Part shown: piece by piece, positions 16,701-24,984 of the stretch
How positions within the stretch are numbered: the stretch's first letter is position 1
Layout of the letters: each line of letters begins with the position of its first letter
DNA from: JAICSD01 sp035637115
Lineage (GTDB): Bacteria > Acidobacteriota > Vicinamibacteria > Vicinamibacterales > 2-12-FULL-66-21
Direction: 5' to 3'
Length of the DNA: 64,000 bases
Assembly: GCA_035637115.1 (NCBI GenBank)
Contig: DASPXV010000151.1
Location: 1-64,000 of the forward strand
The notes under the pieces: generated by a model
What the model was told of the DNA's origin: nothing
What the model saw: the letters and a program-made list of their open reading frames with translations, nothing else
Databases searched by the model: none
Program-made: the position numbers and the translations under genes

Positions 16701-18416
16701 GTGAAAGTTGGGGCGCTGGCTGTTCTGGGAGCAGCCGGCGCCTTTGTGCTTCTGGCGCTGCCCTCCGCGCCTCGTCTGCTCGACACGTCGGGCTGGGCGG
16801 ACCTCGCGGCGCGCACGGTTCCGGGCGCGTACCACATCCACAGCATCCGCTCCGACGGCCACGGTGACCGCACGCAGATAGCCGCCGCGGCGGCGCGCGC
16901 GGGACTGAAGTTCATCATCCTTACCGATCATGGCGACGGGACGCGTCCGCCGGATGCTCCCGCGTACATCGACGGTATCCTGGTTCTCGACGGAGTTGAG
17001 ATCAGCACGGACAACGGGCATTACGCCGCGATCGGCATGCCACGCGCGCCGTATCCGCTCGGCGGCAGCGGCGAAGCCGTGGTCGAAGACGTCCGCCGCC
17101 TCGGAGGATTCGGCATCGCGGCGCATCCGGGCTCGCCGAAGCTCGCGTTGCGGTGGACGAGCCCGGCGCAGCCGGACGGCATCGAGTGGCTGAACCTGGA
17201 CAGCGAATGGCGCGACGAATCGCGCAGCACGCTCGTGCGCGCCGGCCTCGCGTATTTCCTGCGTCCTGGTCCGGCGCTCGCCACATTGCTCGATCGCCCC
17301 GAGACGCTCGAGCGGTGGAATGCATTGGTGAAGAAGGCGCCGACTGTCGCGCTCGCCGCGGTCGACGCGCACGGCGGCGTCGGCCGCCGCGCGGAGGACA
17401 CGTCGCGCAGCCTGTCCGGTACGATCGGTATCCCGAGCTACGAAGCGAGTTTCCGCACCGTCAGCAACCGCGTCATTCTCGATTCGCCGTTGTCCGGAGA
17501 CGCCGCCGCGGATGCGCGCGCGGTGTATGCCGCCATCCGGAAGGGCAGCGTCTTCACGTCAGTCGACGCGCTCGCGGGTCCCGCCCTCGTGGATTTTGCG
17601 TTCGAGTCCGGCTTCAACCGAAAGGGCATGGGCAGCGTACTGGCGGAAGATGCCGACGGGACGCTGGTAGTTCGGGCTGTCAGGCCGGACGGTGGCGAGC
17701 TCGCGATCGTCCACGACGGCCGGGTCGTCGCCACGACACACGGGACCGAACTGCGGCACGTTCTGACCGGCGCCCGGGGCGCGTACCACGTCGAGATTGT
17801 CGCTGTGAGCACGACCGGCATGCCGCCCGTCCCGTGGGTTGTCACGAATCCGATCTATTTCGGTGCTAAGGGCCCCGCCGTCGCGCGTGCAGAACTCAGC
17901 GCGCGCTTTGGCGAGGCCTCGCCGAAGCCGCTTCGCGGCGAAGGCGGGGCTGAGGGTGCCAGAGGTGCTGAGGGTGCGATTGCGCCGTTTCCGTGGCGTA
18001 TAGAAAAAGACCCGTCGTCGAGCGCGGTGCTGCGGACCACCGATCGGGACGCGACGCTTGAATACAAGCTCGGCGAAGGGGAGCGCGCCAACCAGTTCGT
18101 CGCGCTCGCGACGGATCTTCACGAGCAGTCGTTCAGCGCAATCGACCTCTCAGTTTCCGGGGATCATCCGCAACGTGTCTCTGTCCAGCTGCGGACGGCG
18201 GACGGCCGGCGGTGGGGAAGGTCCTATTACATCGATCCCGGCGGATCGGCGCTTCGCGTGCGGGTCGGCGATCTCGCGCCGGTGCGACCCGCGGCGATGG
18301 AGCCACACGTCAGATCGAATGAAGCGACGTCATTGCTCCTGGTCGTCGATCTGACGAACGCCAACCCGGGACGTTCGGGAAGCCTGCGAGTCCGGAGCAG
18401 CGCGTTCGTTCAGTAA
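16701..18416 (+). CDS. PHP-domain phosphoesterase-like protein, membrane-anchored or exported
   Basis: 571 residues from the GTG at 16701; the frame stays open into the upstream heptad array (TTG at 16680), so the start is uncertain. A hydrophobic N-terminus (about residues 5-22) is a signal anchor. PHP metal motifs follow: YHIHSIRSDGHGD (44-56), TDHGD (75-79), GVEISTDNGHY, AAHPGSP and DAHGG. The C-terminal half (about 290-571) is beta-rich without recognised motifs. PHP proteins hydrolyse phosphoesters with a trinuclear metal site; the substrate here is unknown. An in-frame 9-nt repeat lies at about 17911-17985. No functional partner is adjacent. Confidence 0.8.
   Translation: MKVGALAVLGAAGAFVLLALPSAPRLLDTSGWADLAARTVPGAYHIHSIRSDGHGDRTQIAAAAARAGLKFIILTDHGDGTRPPDAPAYIDGILVLDGVEISTDNGHYAAIGMPRAPYPLGGSGEAVVEDVRRLGGFGIAAHPGSPKLALRWTSPAQPDGIEWLNLDSEWRDESRSTLVRAGLAYFLRPGPALATLLDRPETLERWNALVKKAPTVALAAVDAHGGVGRRAEDTSRSLSGTIGIPSYEASFRTVSNRVILDSPLSGDAAADARAVYAAIRKGSVFTSVDALAGPALVDFAFESGFNRKGMGSVLAEDADGTLVVRAVRPDGGELAIVHDGRVVATTHGTELRHVLTGARGAYHVEIVAVSTTGMPPVPWVVTNPIYFGAKGPAVARAELSARFGEASPKPLRGEGGAEGARGAEGAIAPFPWRIEKDPSSSAVLRTTDRDATLEYKLGEGERANQFVALATDLHEQSFSAIDLSVSGDHPQRVSVQLRTADGRRWGRSYYIDPGGSALRVRVGDLAPVRPAAMEPHVRSNEATSLLLVVDLTNANPGRSGSLRVRSSAFVQ
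17911..17985 (+). repeat. In-frame repeat: GCGGCGAAG-type palindrome plus 9-nt GCTGAGGGT units
   Basis: After a GGCGAGGCCTCGCC palindrome and GCCGCTTCGCGGC, three 9-nt units (GCTGAGGGT, GCCAGAGGT, GCTGAGGGT) follow. The period is a multiple of three, so the PHP frame is kept and encodes the segment AEGARGAEGA between two beta domains. It looks like an inserted repeat used as a linker. Confidence 0.6.
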
Positions 18417-18423
18417 CAGCCGT

Positions 18424-18807
18424 TCAGCGATCGCCGGCTTTCGGCGCGATCTCGTCCAGGGCGCGACGCAGATCGCTGGCGAGCAGCCCGTGCCGGAACG
18501 CCTCCCGAAGCGCTCGCTCCGCGATCTGGCGGGCGACGACCATCGATTTCTGACGGATGTCTCTCGGCGGGGCAGAGGCGACGAAGGCGCCAAGCCCGCG
18601 CCGCATCTCCACGACCCCTTCGCGGACGAGCGTCCGGTACGCGTGCTGGACGGTGTTGGGATTCAGTTTCAGTTCGTTGGCGAGCTGCCGCGCGCTCGGC
18701 AGCGACTCTCCGGCCTTCAATACGCCCGTGCTGACCGCGCGAACCACCTCGTCCGCAATTTGGCGGTAAACCGCCCGCGGGTCCTCACGCCGAAGTTCGA
18801 CGAACAT
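18424..18807 (-). CDS. GntR-family regulator, YtrA subfamily
   Basis: 127 residues. A winged helix occupies about 10-75 (VYRQIADEVVRAVSTGVL, LPSARQLANELKLNPNTVQ, YRTLVREGVVEMRRGLGAFV), followed by a short two-helix dimerisation tail, the YtrA layout. Members usually head an operon with an ABC transporter that they repress. No ABC transporter gene adjoins this copy: downstream is only the convergent PHP gene, upstream the lptFG end. It may act at a distance or have lost its operon. Three CTAG boxes lie in its upstream region. Confidence 0.88.
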   Translation of the reverse strand: MFVELRREDPRAVYRQIADEVVRAVSTGVLKAGESLPSARQLANELKLNPNTVQHAYRTLVREGVVEMRRGLGAFVASAPPRDIRQKSMVVARQIAERALREAFRHGLLASDLRRALDEIAPKAGDR

Positions 18808-18825
18808 ACGCCGTAGAGTAGCACG

Positions 18826-18850
18826 CTAGCTAACTAGTAATCTAGTGAAC
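18826..18850. promoter_or_regulatory. Three CTAG boxes at 8-bp spacing, putative GntR operator
   Basis: CTAG occurs at 18826-18829, 18834-18837 and 18842-18845, each followed by a 4-nt A/T-rich spacer. The cluster lies 18-43 bp upstream of the YtrA-type start codon. CTAG is rare in G+C-rich genomes, so three copies in 20 bp stand out. Autoregulation by the adjacent GntR protein is inferred. Confidence 0.5.
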
Positions 18851-18870
18851 TATCGCACGCAATAACGCTC

Positions 18871-18917
18871 GGTCATCGGCCATCGGCCTCGGCTATCGGA
18901 CATCGGTAATCGGTAAA
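18871..18917. repeat. Degenerate heptad array, ATCGGNC theme
   Basis: Units such as CGGTCAT, CGGCCAT, CGGCTAT, CGGACAT and CGGTAAT repeat at 7 nt (one unit is 6 nt). The array fills the gap between the YtrA gene promoter and the lptFG stop codon. Confidence 0.7.
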
Positions 18918-18918
18918 G

Positions 18919-21315
18919 CTAGGTTCGGGCTGTTAGTAGGAGATAGGCCGCGCTTCCCGCCGCGAGGATATTCGGCGCCCAGCCCGCCATCATCGGGCTG
19001 AGGACGCCTGCTTTCCCGATCGCGGCAAACGCGCCGCCGACGATCCAGTAGGAGAGCGCGAGCACGATTCCGATGCCAATTCCGTACAGTGTTCCGCGCT
19101 TGCCGGCGGTCATGCCGAACGGGATCGCGAGCAGCGTCATCACCACGGTGACAAATGGAAACGCCAGCTTCTTCTGGAGTTCGATGGTCAGAGGCACGAC
19201 GTTGAGGCCGCTCGCCGAGAGCTCGTCGATGTAGCGCTTCAACTGCGGGACGCTCATCATCTCGGCCAGCGGCTGCAGCGTCTCGAAATAGTCCGGCGGT
19301 TCGAGCGACAGCGCGCGAGAGGGGAACGTCCCCCACTTGCCCTTACCTGCAAAAACCTGCTCCCAGCCGGCCGCCGCCTGCCACTGCTGACCGTCGAAAC
19401 GCGCGCTCGACGTGAAGGTCTGGCTGTCGAGACGCCAGGAATCCTTTGAGAGCGCATAAATCTCGAGATTCGTCAGCGTCTTCTTCTGCTGGTCGAATTG
19501 CGAGTAGTGATAGATGTCGCCGTCCTTGCCGACGACCCATCGGCGGCTCAGAGGGGTAGACGTGCGTGGCGGGCGGCCACGGATCGTGGAATCCAGCGCG
19601 TCGGCGCGCTCGTTTGCCTGCGCCATCACGTGCTGCTCCAATCCGTAGAGAATGGCGCTCCAGCCAAGCGACAGCACGAGCAGCGGCGCAGCCACGCGAT
19701 ACAGGCTGATGCCGCACGCCTTCATCACCGACAGTTCGCTCGTCCGGCTCAGAAGCCCGAACGTCACGAGCACGCCGAGCAGCGCAGCCAGCGGAATGAC
19801 GAAGTAAATGAATTGCGGCGTCATGTACCCGAGCAGCTGGAAGACCATGCCGGTCGTCGCCTGCCCCTTGAACAGTTTGTCGGTCTTGTCGATGAAGGTC
19901 GCGATATAGAAGATGCCCAGTAGCGCGGCGAACGAGATCGCCGCGGTCCGCAGGTACATCGCCCCGATGTAGCGGTCCAGGATGTTCGGCAGCAGCCACG
20001 AGAGCCGCGGAACGCGGATGACGATGACGACGCGGCGCCGTCGAGGCGCGAGGCTCGGCGCGCGAGATCCCGCGGACGCGCCCGAACCCTGGTTCGCCGC
20101 TTCGCGGCGGCGGTTGATCCACGTCGTCGCGGCATTGGTCAGCTTCACGACGCTGCGGAAGGGAATTCGCCCTTCCGCCCAGCGCGCGCGCCAGATCAGC
20201 GCGAGGATCCCGAAGGGGAGCAGGATCAGGTTCGGCGCCCACCGCGCGAGTTGCGCGACGAGCAGCGTCCGGCTCGCGCCATCGCTGCCGGAATAGAACC
20301 CCTTGGTGCCCGCTTCCGCCAGGTACAGCAGGATGTAATACGCGAAGATGACGGCGATGCCGACGACGAAGCCGGCCATCTTGCCGTCGCGGGCGACCGT
20401 CAGGCCGAGCGCCACGCCGATGATCCCGAACACGAGGCACGCCGCCGGGAACGAGAATTTCTGCTGGATCGCCATCATCTCGGCGTGCGCCGGCAGATTG
20501 TTCGCGAGCTTGTTCGCCGCCTGCTCCTGCAGCGCGGGAATCGTCATCTCGTTCAGCCCGCGCAGCAGCTGCAGGTTCTGGAAGACGCTCTTCGGATCCA
20601 GTTTCACGATCAACTGCTGCGGGAACCGGTAGGTCTCGATCGCCTTACCATCCAGCCCTCGGCTGGAATACCGGACGCCATCTTCGAGCAGCAGATCCAC
20701 CGTCTGCTTCACGCGGTCCAGCAGCAGCCGGCCCCGGTTCGCCAGGTACAGCACGGTCGTCCCATCCGGCCGATTGGTTTCCGCGACCATGACGTCTTTC
20801 CAGCCGCCGCCGCTCTTCGGGATATCGCGGACGTACAGGACCCAGTTCGGGAAGTTCTGGAAGAAGACCTGCGGCCGGACGTCGTTCTCGACCTGCTGCG
20901 AGACGACGTCGTAGGTGAGCTGACGGAAGGTCTGGTTCGCGTCCGGGATCGCCTGGGTCATGACCCAGAGGTGGATTGCACCCGCTGCGGCGGCGACCAG
21001 GACAACCGGTCGCAGGAGCCGATAGGGGCTGACGCCGCAGGCCAGGAGCGCGACGGTTTCACGGTCGCCGGACATCCGGCCGAGGCCGATCAGCAGGCCG
21101 ACCAGCAGCGACATTGGAATCGTGAGTCCGAGGGCCTGCGGAACGAGAGTCAGCATGATCCGCGCGGCCGTTCCCCAGGGCACCCCTTTGGCGACCAGCG
21201 CCTCGAGGTATTCCATCACCGGCGGGATCTCCAGGATGAACGTGAAGATCAGCAGCGACAGAAACAGCGGCGGCAGAACCTCGCGGATGACGTACCGGTC
21301 GAGCGTTTTGAACAC
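18919..21315 (-). CDS. LptF-LptG fusion: LPS export ABC permease
   Basis: 798 residues containing two complete YjgP/YjgQ permeases in tandem. The first half (about 1-385) begins LDRYVIREVLPPLFLSLL, with three N-terminal helices, a periplasmic beta-jellyroll (about 130-270) and three C-terminal helices. An Arg-rich linker follows (about 395-430). The second half begins ILDRYIGAMYLRTAAISF and repeats the layout to 798. LptF and LptG are separate genes in E. coli and together with LptB2 extract LPS from the inner membrane; here one polypeptide supplies both. lptB and a fused lptC-lptA lie at 39.3-42.2 kb. Upstream parB is codirectional but 215 bp away. Confidence 0.92.
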   Translation of the reverse strand: MFKTLDRYVIREVLPPLFLSLLIFTFILEIPPVMEYLEALVAKGVPWGTAARIMLTLVPQALGLTIPMSLLVGLLIGLGRMSGDRETVALLACGVSPYRLLRPVVLVAAAAGAIHLWVMTQAIPDANQTFRQLTYDVVSQQVENDVRPQVFFQNFPNWVLYVRDIPKSGGGWKDVMVAETNRPDGTTVLYLANRGRLLLDRVKQTVDLLLEDGVRYSSRGLDGKAIETYRFPQQLIVKLDPKSVFQNLQLLRGLNEMTIPALQEQAANKLANNLPAHAEMMAIQQKFSFPAACLVFGIIGVALGLTVARDGKMAGFVVGIAVIFAYYILLYLAEAGTKGFYSGSDGASRTLLVAQLARWAPNLILLPFGILALIWRARWAEGRIPFRSVVKLTNAATTWINRRREAANQGSGASAGSRAPSLAPRRRRVVIVIRVPRLSWLLPNILDRYIGAMYLRTAAISFAALLGIFYIATFIDKTDKLFKGQATTGMVFQLLGYMTPQFIYFVIPLAALLGVLVTFGLLSRTSELSVMKACGISLYRVAAPLLVLSLGWSAILYGLEQHVMAQANERADALDSTIRGRPPRTSTPLSRRWVVGKDGDIYHYSQFDQQKKTLTNLEIYALSKDSWRLDSQTFTSSARFDGQQWQAAAGWEQVFAGKGKWGTFPSRALSLEPPDYFETLQPLAEMMSVPQLKRYIDELSASGLNVVPLTIELQKKLAFPFVTVVMTLLAIPFGMTAGKRGTLYGIGIGIVLALSYWIVGGAFAAIGKAGVLSPMMAGWAPNILAAGSAAYLLLTART

Positions 21316-21530
21316 GTGGGGTCAGGATAGCGCGATCGAGGGGAAGGCGCGAGGTTCGAGGAGTTTCGGGGCAACACCCATAAACGGCTGCGCAGAATAT
21401 CCACAGGGCCCTTTTACAGGGTATTTCCGGTGGTTCTGATAATGTATGTTATGTTAACCAAAGCGTCGCGGTAGCGACGCGACGATACATTTCCAGATTT
21501 CCAAATTTCCCGATTTCCAGATTCCGCGAG
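21316..21530. other. parB-lptFG intergenic region: hairpin and octad array
   Basis: This 215-bp gap contains an A/T-rich patch at 21436-21460 with repeated TATGTTATGTTA, a 7-bp stem GCGTCGC (21463-21469) / GCGACGC (21474-21480), and from about 21487 to 21529 an octad array with the unit ATTTCCAG in variant forms. The hairpin may end parB transcription but lacks a T run. A promoter for lptFG is expected here; none was clear. Confidence 0.5.
21487..21529. repeat. Octad array, ATTTCCAG theme
   Basis: Four or five 8-nt units (ATTTCCAG, ATTTCCAA, ATTTCCCG, ATTTCCAG) end two bases before the parB stop codon. They belong to the same class of periodic intergenic arrays seen elsewhere in the window but use a different unit and period. 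Confidence 0.7.
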
Positions 21531-22361
21531 CTACTGGTTCTTGAGCTCGCGGATGATTGCCTGCAGCGCCTCGATCACTTCGTCCTTGTCCACGCGGGAC
21601 TTGGTGAAACGCAGCTGCAGGTTGAACAGCTTGGTGGGAGCCTTGTATTTGAACGTGTAGTGCTTCGGGCGTCCGGCCTTCGGTCTGGCGGCCTCTTTCT
21701 CCTTGCGGACGGCTTCGCGCGTGGCGCCGCCGTCGCGGGAGATCTTCTCGATCAGGGCGACCATTTTCTGAGGGTCGCCTTGCCTAACAACCTCTAGAAG
21801 CAAAGACTTAGAAGAAATGTCGGCCAGCCGACAAAGGTTTTTCACTTCGTCCGGCATGTTGTTCAGCGAGAGCGACTCGGTGATCGACGTTCGCGACTTG
21901 CCCAGGCGCCGGGCCATGTCTTCATGCGTATATCCGCATCGCGTAGCCAGCGAATGCAGCGCCTCCGACTCCTCGAACGGCGTCAGGTCCTTGCGCTGGA
22001 TGTTCTCGATCAGCGCGACCTCGATAATCTCGTCGTCGTCCACCTCGCGGATGACGATCGGGACGTCCCTGAGGCCGACCTGCACGGCCGCCTGGTAGCG
22101 CCGCTCGCCCGCCACGATCTGGAAACGGCCGCCGCGCTGGCGGACGATGATCGGCTCGATGATCCCCTTCTCGGCTATCGACGCCATCAGCTCGGACAGG
22201 TCTCCCATGACCTGCCGCGGCTGGTTCGGGTTCGGATCGATCTCGTCGATCCTCACGAGGCGCCCGATCGGCGCGCCCGCGGAGGTGGTGAGCGCCTCCA
22301 CGTAATGCTCGTCGTGACGCATCCGCACGGTGGACGGCAATCCTCGCTTAGCCACGGGCAT
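21531..22361 (-). CDS. parB: ParB/Spo0J-family partition protein
   Basis: 276 residues. An N-terminal ParB/CTPase domain (about 35-130) contains PNPNQPR, GIIEPIIVR and GERRYQAA, then ENIQRKDLTPFEE. The helix-turn-helix part carries MARRLGKSRTSITESLSL. The C-terminal segment (about 215-276) is basic and helical and probably dimerises. The CTP-site motif is normally GERRxR; here the last Arg is Gln. A patch of A/T-rich codons spans 21785-21820. The start lies 5 bp after the parA stop, so they are cotranscribed. No parS-like TGTTTCACGTGAAACA site was seen nearby. Confidence 0.9.
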   Translation of the reverse strand: MPVAKRGLPSTVRMRHDEHYVEALTTSAGAPIGRLVRIDEIDPNPNQPRQVMGDLSELMASIAEKGIIEPIIVRQRGGRFQIVAGERRYQAAVQVGLRDVPIVIREVDDDEIIEVALIENIQRKDLTPFEESEALHSLATRCGYTHEDMARRLGKSRTSITESLSLNNMPDEVKNLCRLADISSKSLLLEVVRQGDPQKMVALIEKISRDGGATREAVRKEKEAARPKAGRPKHYTFKYKAPTKLFNLQLRFTKSRVDKDEVIEALQAIIRELKNQ

Positions 22362-22366
22362 TCTCC

Positions 22367-23125
22367 TTACGCACGGTCCATGACCTCCTCGCAGAGGCGG
22401 TAATACTCCGCCGCGCCCGTGGAGTCGGGCGCGAACGTGAAGATCGATTCCTTGTACGCCGGGCTCTCCTCGAGCCGGACGCTCTTCGTGATGACGGTCT
22501 TGAAGACCTTCGTCCCGAACACCTTGTCGATCTGCGCGCGGATGTCGCGAGCCAGCGCCGTGCGCCTGTCGTGCATCGTGATCACGACCCCCAGGATCCG
22601 CAGCGACGGATTTGCGCGGGCCCGGACCTTCTCAATCGTCTCGAGGAGATCGTCGGTGCCCTCGAGCGCGAAGTACGACGACTGGATCGGGATGAGCAGG
22701 TGCGTCGACGCGACCAGCGCGTTCACCGTCAGGAGCCCCAGCGTCGGCGGACAGTCGATGACGATGTTCGGGAAGCGCGCGGTGAGCGGCTGCAGGCGAT
22801 CCTTCAGCCGGAAGTGCGCGTCGATCTCCCCGACCAGCTTCGACTCGAGCTTCGCCAGCGCGATGCGCGAGGGAGCGACCCAGAGGTTCGGCTGGTTCGT
22901 CGACGGCAGGATCACGTCGTCGAACGACACCTCCTTCTCTGAGATGGCGTCGTACACGCTGCGCGTGACCTGGCTGACGTCCAGGAACGACATCGTGCTG
23001 TTGGCCTGCGGGTCGAGATCGACGAGAAGGGTCGGCTTGCCGCGCAGAGACAGAGCGGCGGCCAGGTTGATCGCGGTCGTGGTCTTGCCCACGCCGCCTT
23101 TCTGGTTTGCGATTGCGACGATCAT
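22367..23125 (-). CDS. parA: ParA/Soj-family ATPase
   Basis: 252 residues from the ATG at 23125, placed directly before the deviant Walker A: MIVAIANQKGGVGKTTT. Walker B-like segments are LLVDLDPQANSTM and IVIDCPPTLGLL. Length and motifs fit chromosomal Soj, which works with ParB in chromosome segregation. The frame is open upstream of 23125 but that part overlaps the preceding gene and has no homology. It lies in the order miaB, nuclease-domain gene, parA, parB. Confidence 0.95.
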   Translation of the reverse strand: MIVAIANQKGGVGKTTTAINLAAALSLRGKPTLLVDLDPQANSTMSFLDVSQVTRSVYDAISEKEVSFDDVILPSTNQPNLWVAPSRIALAKLESKLVGEIDAHFRLKDRLQPLTARFPNIVIDCPPTLGLLTVNALVASTHLLIPIQSSYFALEGTDDLLETIEKVRARANPSLRILGVVITMHDRRTALARDIRAQIDKVFGTKVFKTVITKSVRLEESPAYKESIFTFAPDSTGAAEYYRLCEEVMDRA

Positions 23126-23168
23126 CAGGGGGCGGTTGCGGCAGTGTAGCACCGCTGCCCGACAAGCA

Positions 23169-23654
23169 TCACATTTTGTATTTGCCCATGTCGTCCGGAT
23201 CCAGGGATTCGAGCCATTTCTGGAGGCGCTCGGTCTCCCCCTTGTCCGGAGCGATGTCGACGGTCTTGGCGTGATCGATGACCTTTTCCTCGACGAAGAT
23301 CGGCGCCCGCGCACGCAGCGCCAGCGCGATCGCGTCGGACGGCCGCGCATCGATCGCCATCACTTCCCCGGCGACGTTCAGGTAAATCAGCGCGAAGAAC
23401 GTGCTCTCCTTCAGATCGGAAACCACGATCTTTTCGATGCGGCCGCGGAGGTCCGCGATGATGTTCTTCAGCAGATCGTGCGTCATCGGGCGCGGTGTCG
23501 TGACGTTCTCGATCTGCAGCGCGATCGCGTTCGCTTCGAACACGCCGACCCAGATCGGCAGCACGCGCTGTCCCTCTTTGTCGCGGAGGATGATGATCGG
23601 CATGTTGGTGATCGGATCCACCATCAGCCCCTTGATCGTCATTTCAATTTGCAT
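23169..23654 (-). CDS. Bifunctional nuclease (BFN/DUF151) domain protein
   Basis: 161 residues from the ATG at 23654, which has GAGG seven bases upstream. The single BFN domain shows IIILRDKEGQRVLPIWVGVFEANAIAL, THDLLKNIIADL and IDARPSDAIALALRARAPIFV, the usual signature. BFN proteins are described with RNase and DNase activity; the bacterial role is poorly known. Its first 11 nt overlap the end of miaB, so expression is probably coupled to that tRNA-modification gene. Confidence 0.9.
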   Translation of the reverse strand: MQIEMTIKGLMVDPITNMPIIILRDKEGQRVLPIWVGVFEANAIALQIENVTTPRPMTHDLLKNIIADLRGRIEKIVVSDLKESTFFALIYLNVAGEVMAIDARPSDAIALALRARAPIFVEEKVIDHAKTVDIAPDKGETERLQKWLESLDPDDMGKYKM

Positions 23655-24984
23655 GGACCGCCTCACCCCGGAGGCTGTTGGGATTCGCCCCGGTGATCCG
23701 AACCTGCACGGTGCTGCCGACCCATGACGGGTCGCCAGGGAAATTTACGACGGTGTTGCCGGACGTCCGGCCTGAGAGCTCCCATTCGCGCCGGCGGCTC
23801 CTGGCATCCACCAGCACGGGTTCGACGCGTCCGACCGCGGCCGCGAACAACTCCCCCTGGATGGTCTTCTGCAACGCCTGGAGCTCCACGATGCGCCGCG
23901 TCTTCTGCTCCTCGCTCACGTCATCCGGCATGCGCTTCAGCGCGAGCGTGTTCGGCCGCGGCGAGTACTTGAACGAAAACATGCTGTGATACCGGGCCGC
24001 CGCCGTGAGCGAGAGCGTCTGCTCGAAGTCCTCAGCGGTCTCACCGGGGAATCCCACGATCATATCGGTCGATAGCGCGAGGTCCGGCATGGTCTCGCGC
24101 AGCCTGGCCACCAGCTCGAGGTATTCCTCGCGTGTGTGGCGGCGCCGCATCGCCTGGAGCACCCGCGTAGAGCCGCTCTGGACCGGCAGATGGAGGTGCC
24201 GGCAGACCTTCGGCAAGTCCCGCATTGCTTCCATCATCCGCGATGTCACGTGGCGCGGATGCGGACTCGCGAAACGGATCCGCTCGATGCCTGACACGTC
24301 GCTCACGCGCACCAGAAGCTCCGCGAAGTCGCAACTCTCGTCGGGCGCCTGGTAATGATTCACGATCTGCCCAAGGAGCTGGACTTCCCTGGCGCCCGTA
24401 TCGGCGGCGTGGCGGACGTCGGCAACGATGTCCTTCGACGGGCGCATGCGTTCCTTGCCGCGCGTATACGGGACCACGCAGAACGCGCAGAACTCGTTGC
24501 ACCCTTCGATGATGGTTACGTAGGCGCGATGTGGATCTTCGCGCCGCGCAACGCCAAGGGGGAATGAGACGTCGTCGTACGGGTTGAGATCGACGCGAGC
24601 GGAGGTCGTTTTCCGTGCCTCGCCGACCAGCGTGGGCAGCATTTTGAGGCTCTGCGTCCCGATCAGCACGTCGATGACCTGGCCGTTGGTCTTCGAGAGG
24701 AGCTTCTCGCCTTCCTGCTGCGCGACGCAGCCTGCGACGGCGACGACAGGTCGCGCACCGGTCTCGTCCCCCATCATCCGAATCTCGCCGAGGCGCGTGT
24801 AGAGCTTCTCTTCGGCCTTCTCGCGCACGCTGCAGGTGTTGATCACAATGACGTCGGCGTCACGATCATCGTCCGTACGTTCGTACCCAGCCTGCTCCAG
24901 CAGCCCCGCCATCCTCTCGGAGTCGTGCTGGTTCATCTGACAGCCGAATGTTTCCACCAGGTACTTCGACATCTGTTCTTTCAC
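23644..24984 (-). CDS. miaB: tRNA-2-methylthio-N6-dimethylallyladenosine synthase
   Basis: 446 residues. An N-terminal UPF0004 domain carries ETFGCQMNQHDSE, NTCSVREKAEEK and AGCVAQQEGE (three Cys of the auxiliary 4Fe-4S cluster). The radical-SAM site is CNEFCAFC, followed by PYTRGKERMRPS. A TRAM domain closes the protein (about 375-440). It methylthiolates A37 of tRNAs reading UNN codons. The motif usually seen as LLGQNVNSY is LLGQIVNHY here. The start is ATG 24984, or ATG 24972 (MSKYLVETFG). Confidence 0.95.
   Translation of the reverse strand: MKEQMSKYLVETFGCQMNQHDSERMAGLLEQAGYERTDDDRDADVIVINTCSVREKAEEKLYTRLGEIRMMGDETGARPVVAVAGCVAQQEGEKLLSKTNGQVIDVLIGTQSLKMLPTLVGEARKTTSARVDLNPYDDVSFPLGVARREDPHRAYVTIIEGCNEFCAFCVVPYTRGKERMRPSKDIVADVRHAADTGAREVQLLGQIVNHYQAPDESCDFAELLVRVSDVSGIERIRFASPHPRHVTSRMMEAMRDLPKVCRHLHLPVQSGSTRVLQAMRRRHTREEYLELVARLRETMPDLALSTDMIVGFPGETAEDFEQTLSLTAAARYHSMFSFKYSPRPNTLALKRMPDDVSEEQKTRRIVELQALQKTIQGELFAAAVGRVEPVLVDARSRRREWELSGRTSGNTVVNFPGDPSWVGSTVQVRITGANPNSLRGEAVHAN

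Noticed and set aside
21316..21530. parS centromere site beside parAB
   Set aside because: No sequence close to TGTTTCACGTGAAACA was seen; the dyad at 21463-21480 has an unrelated sequence.
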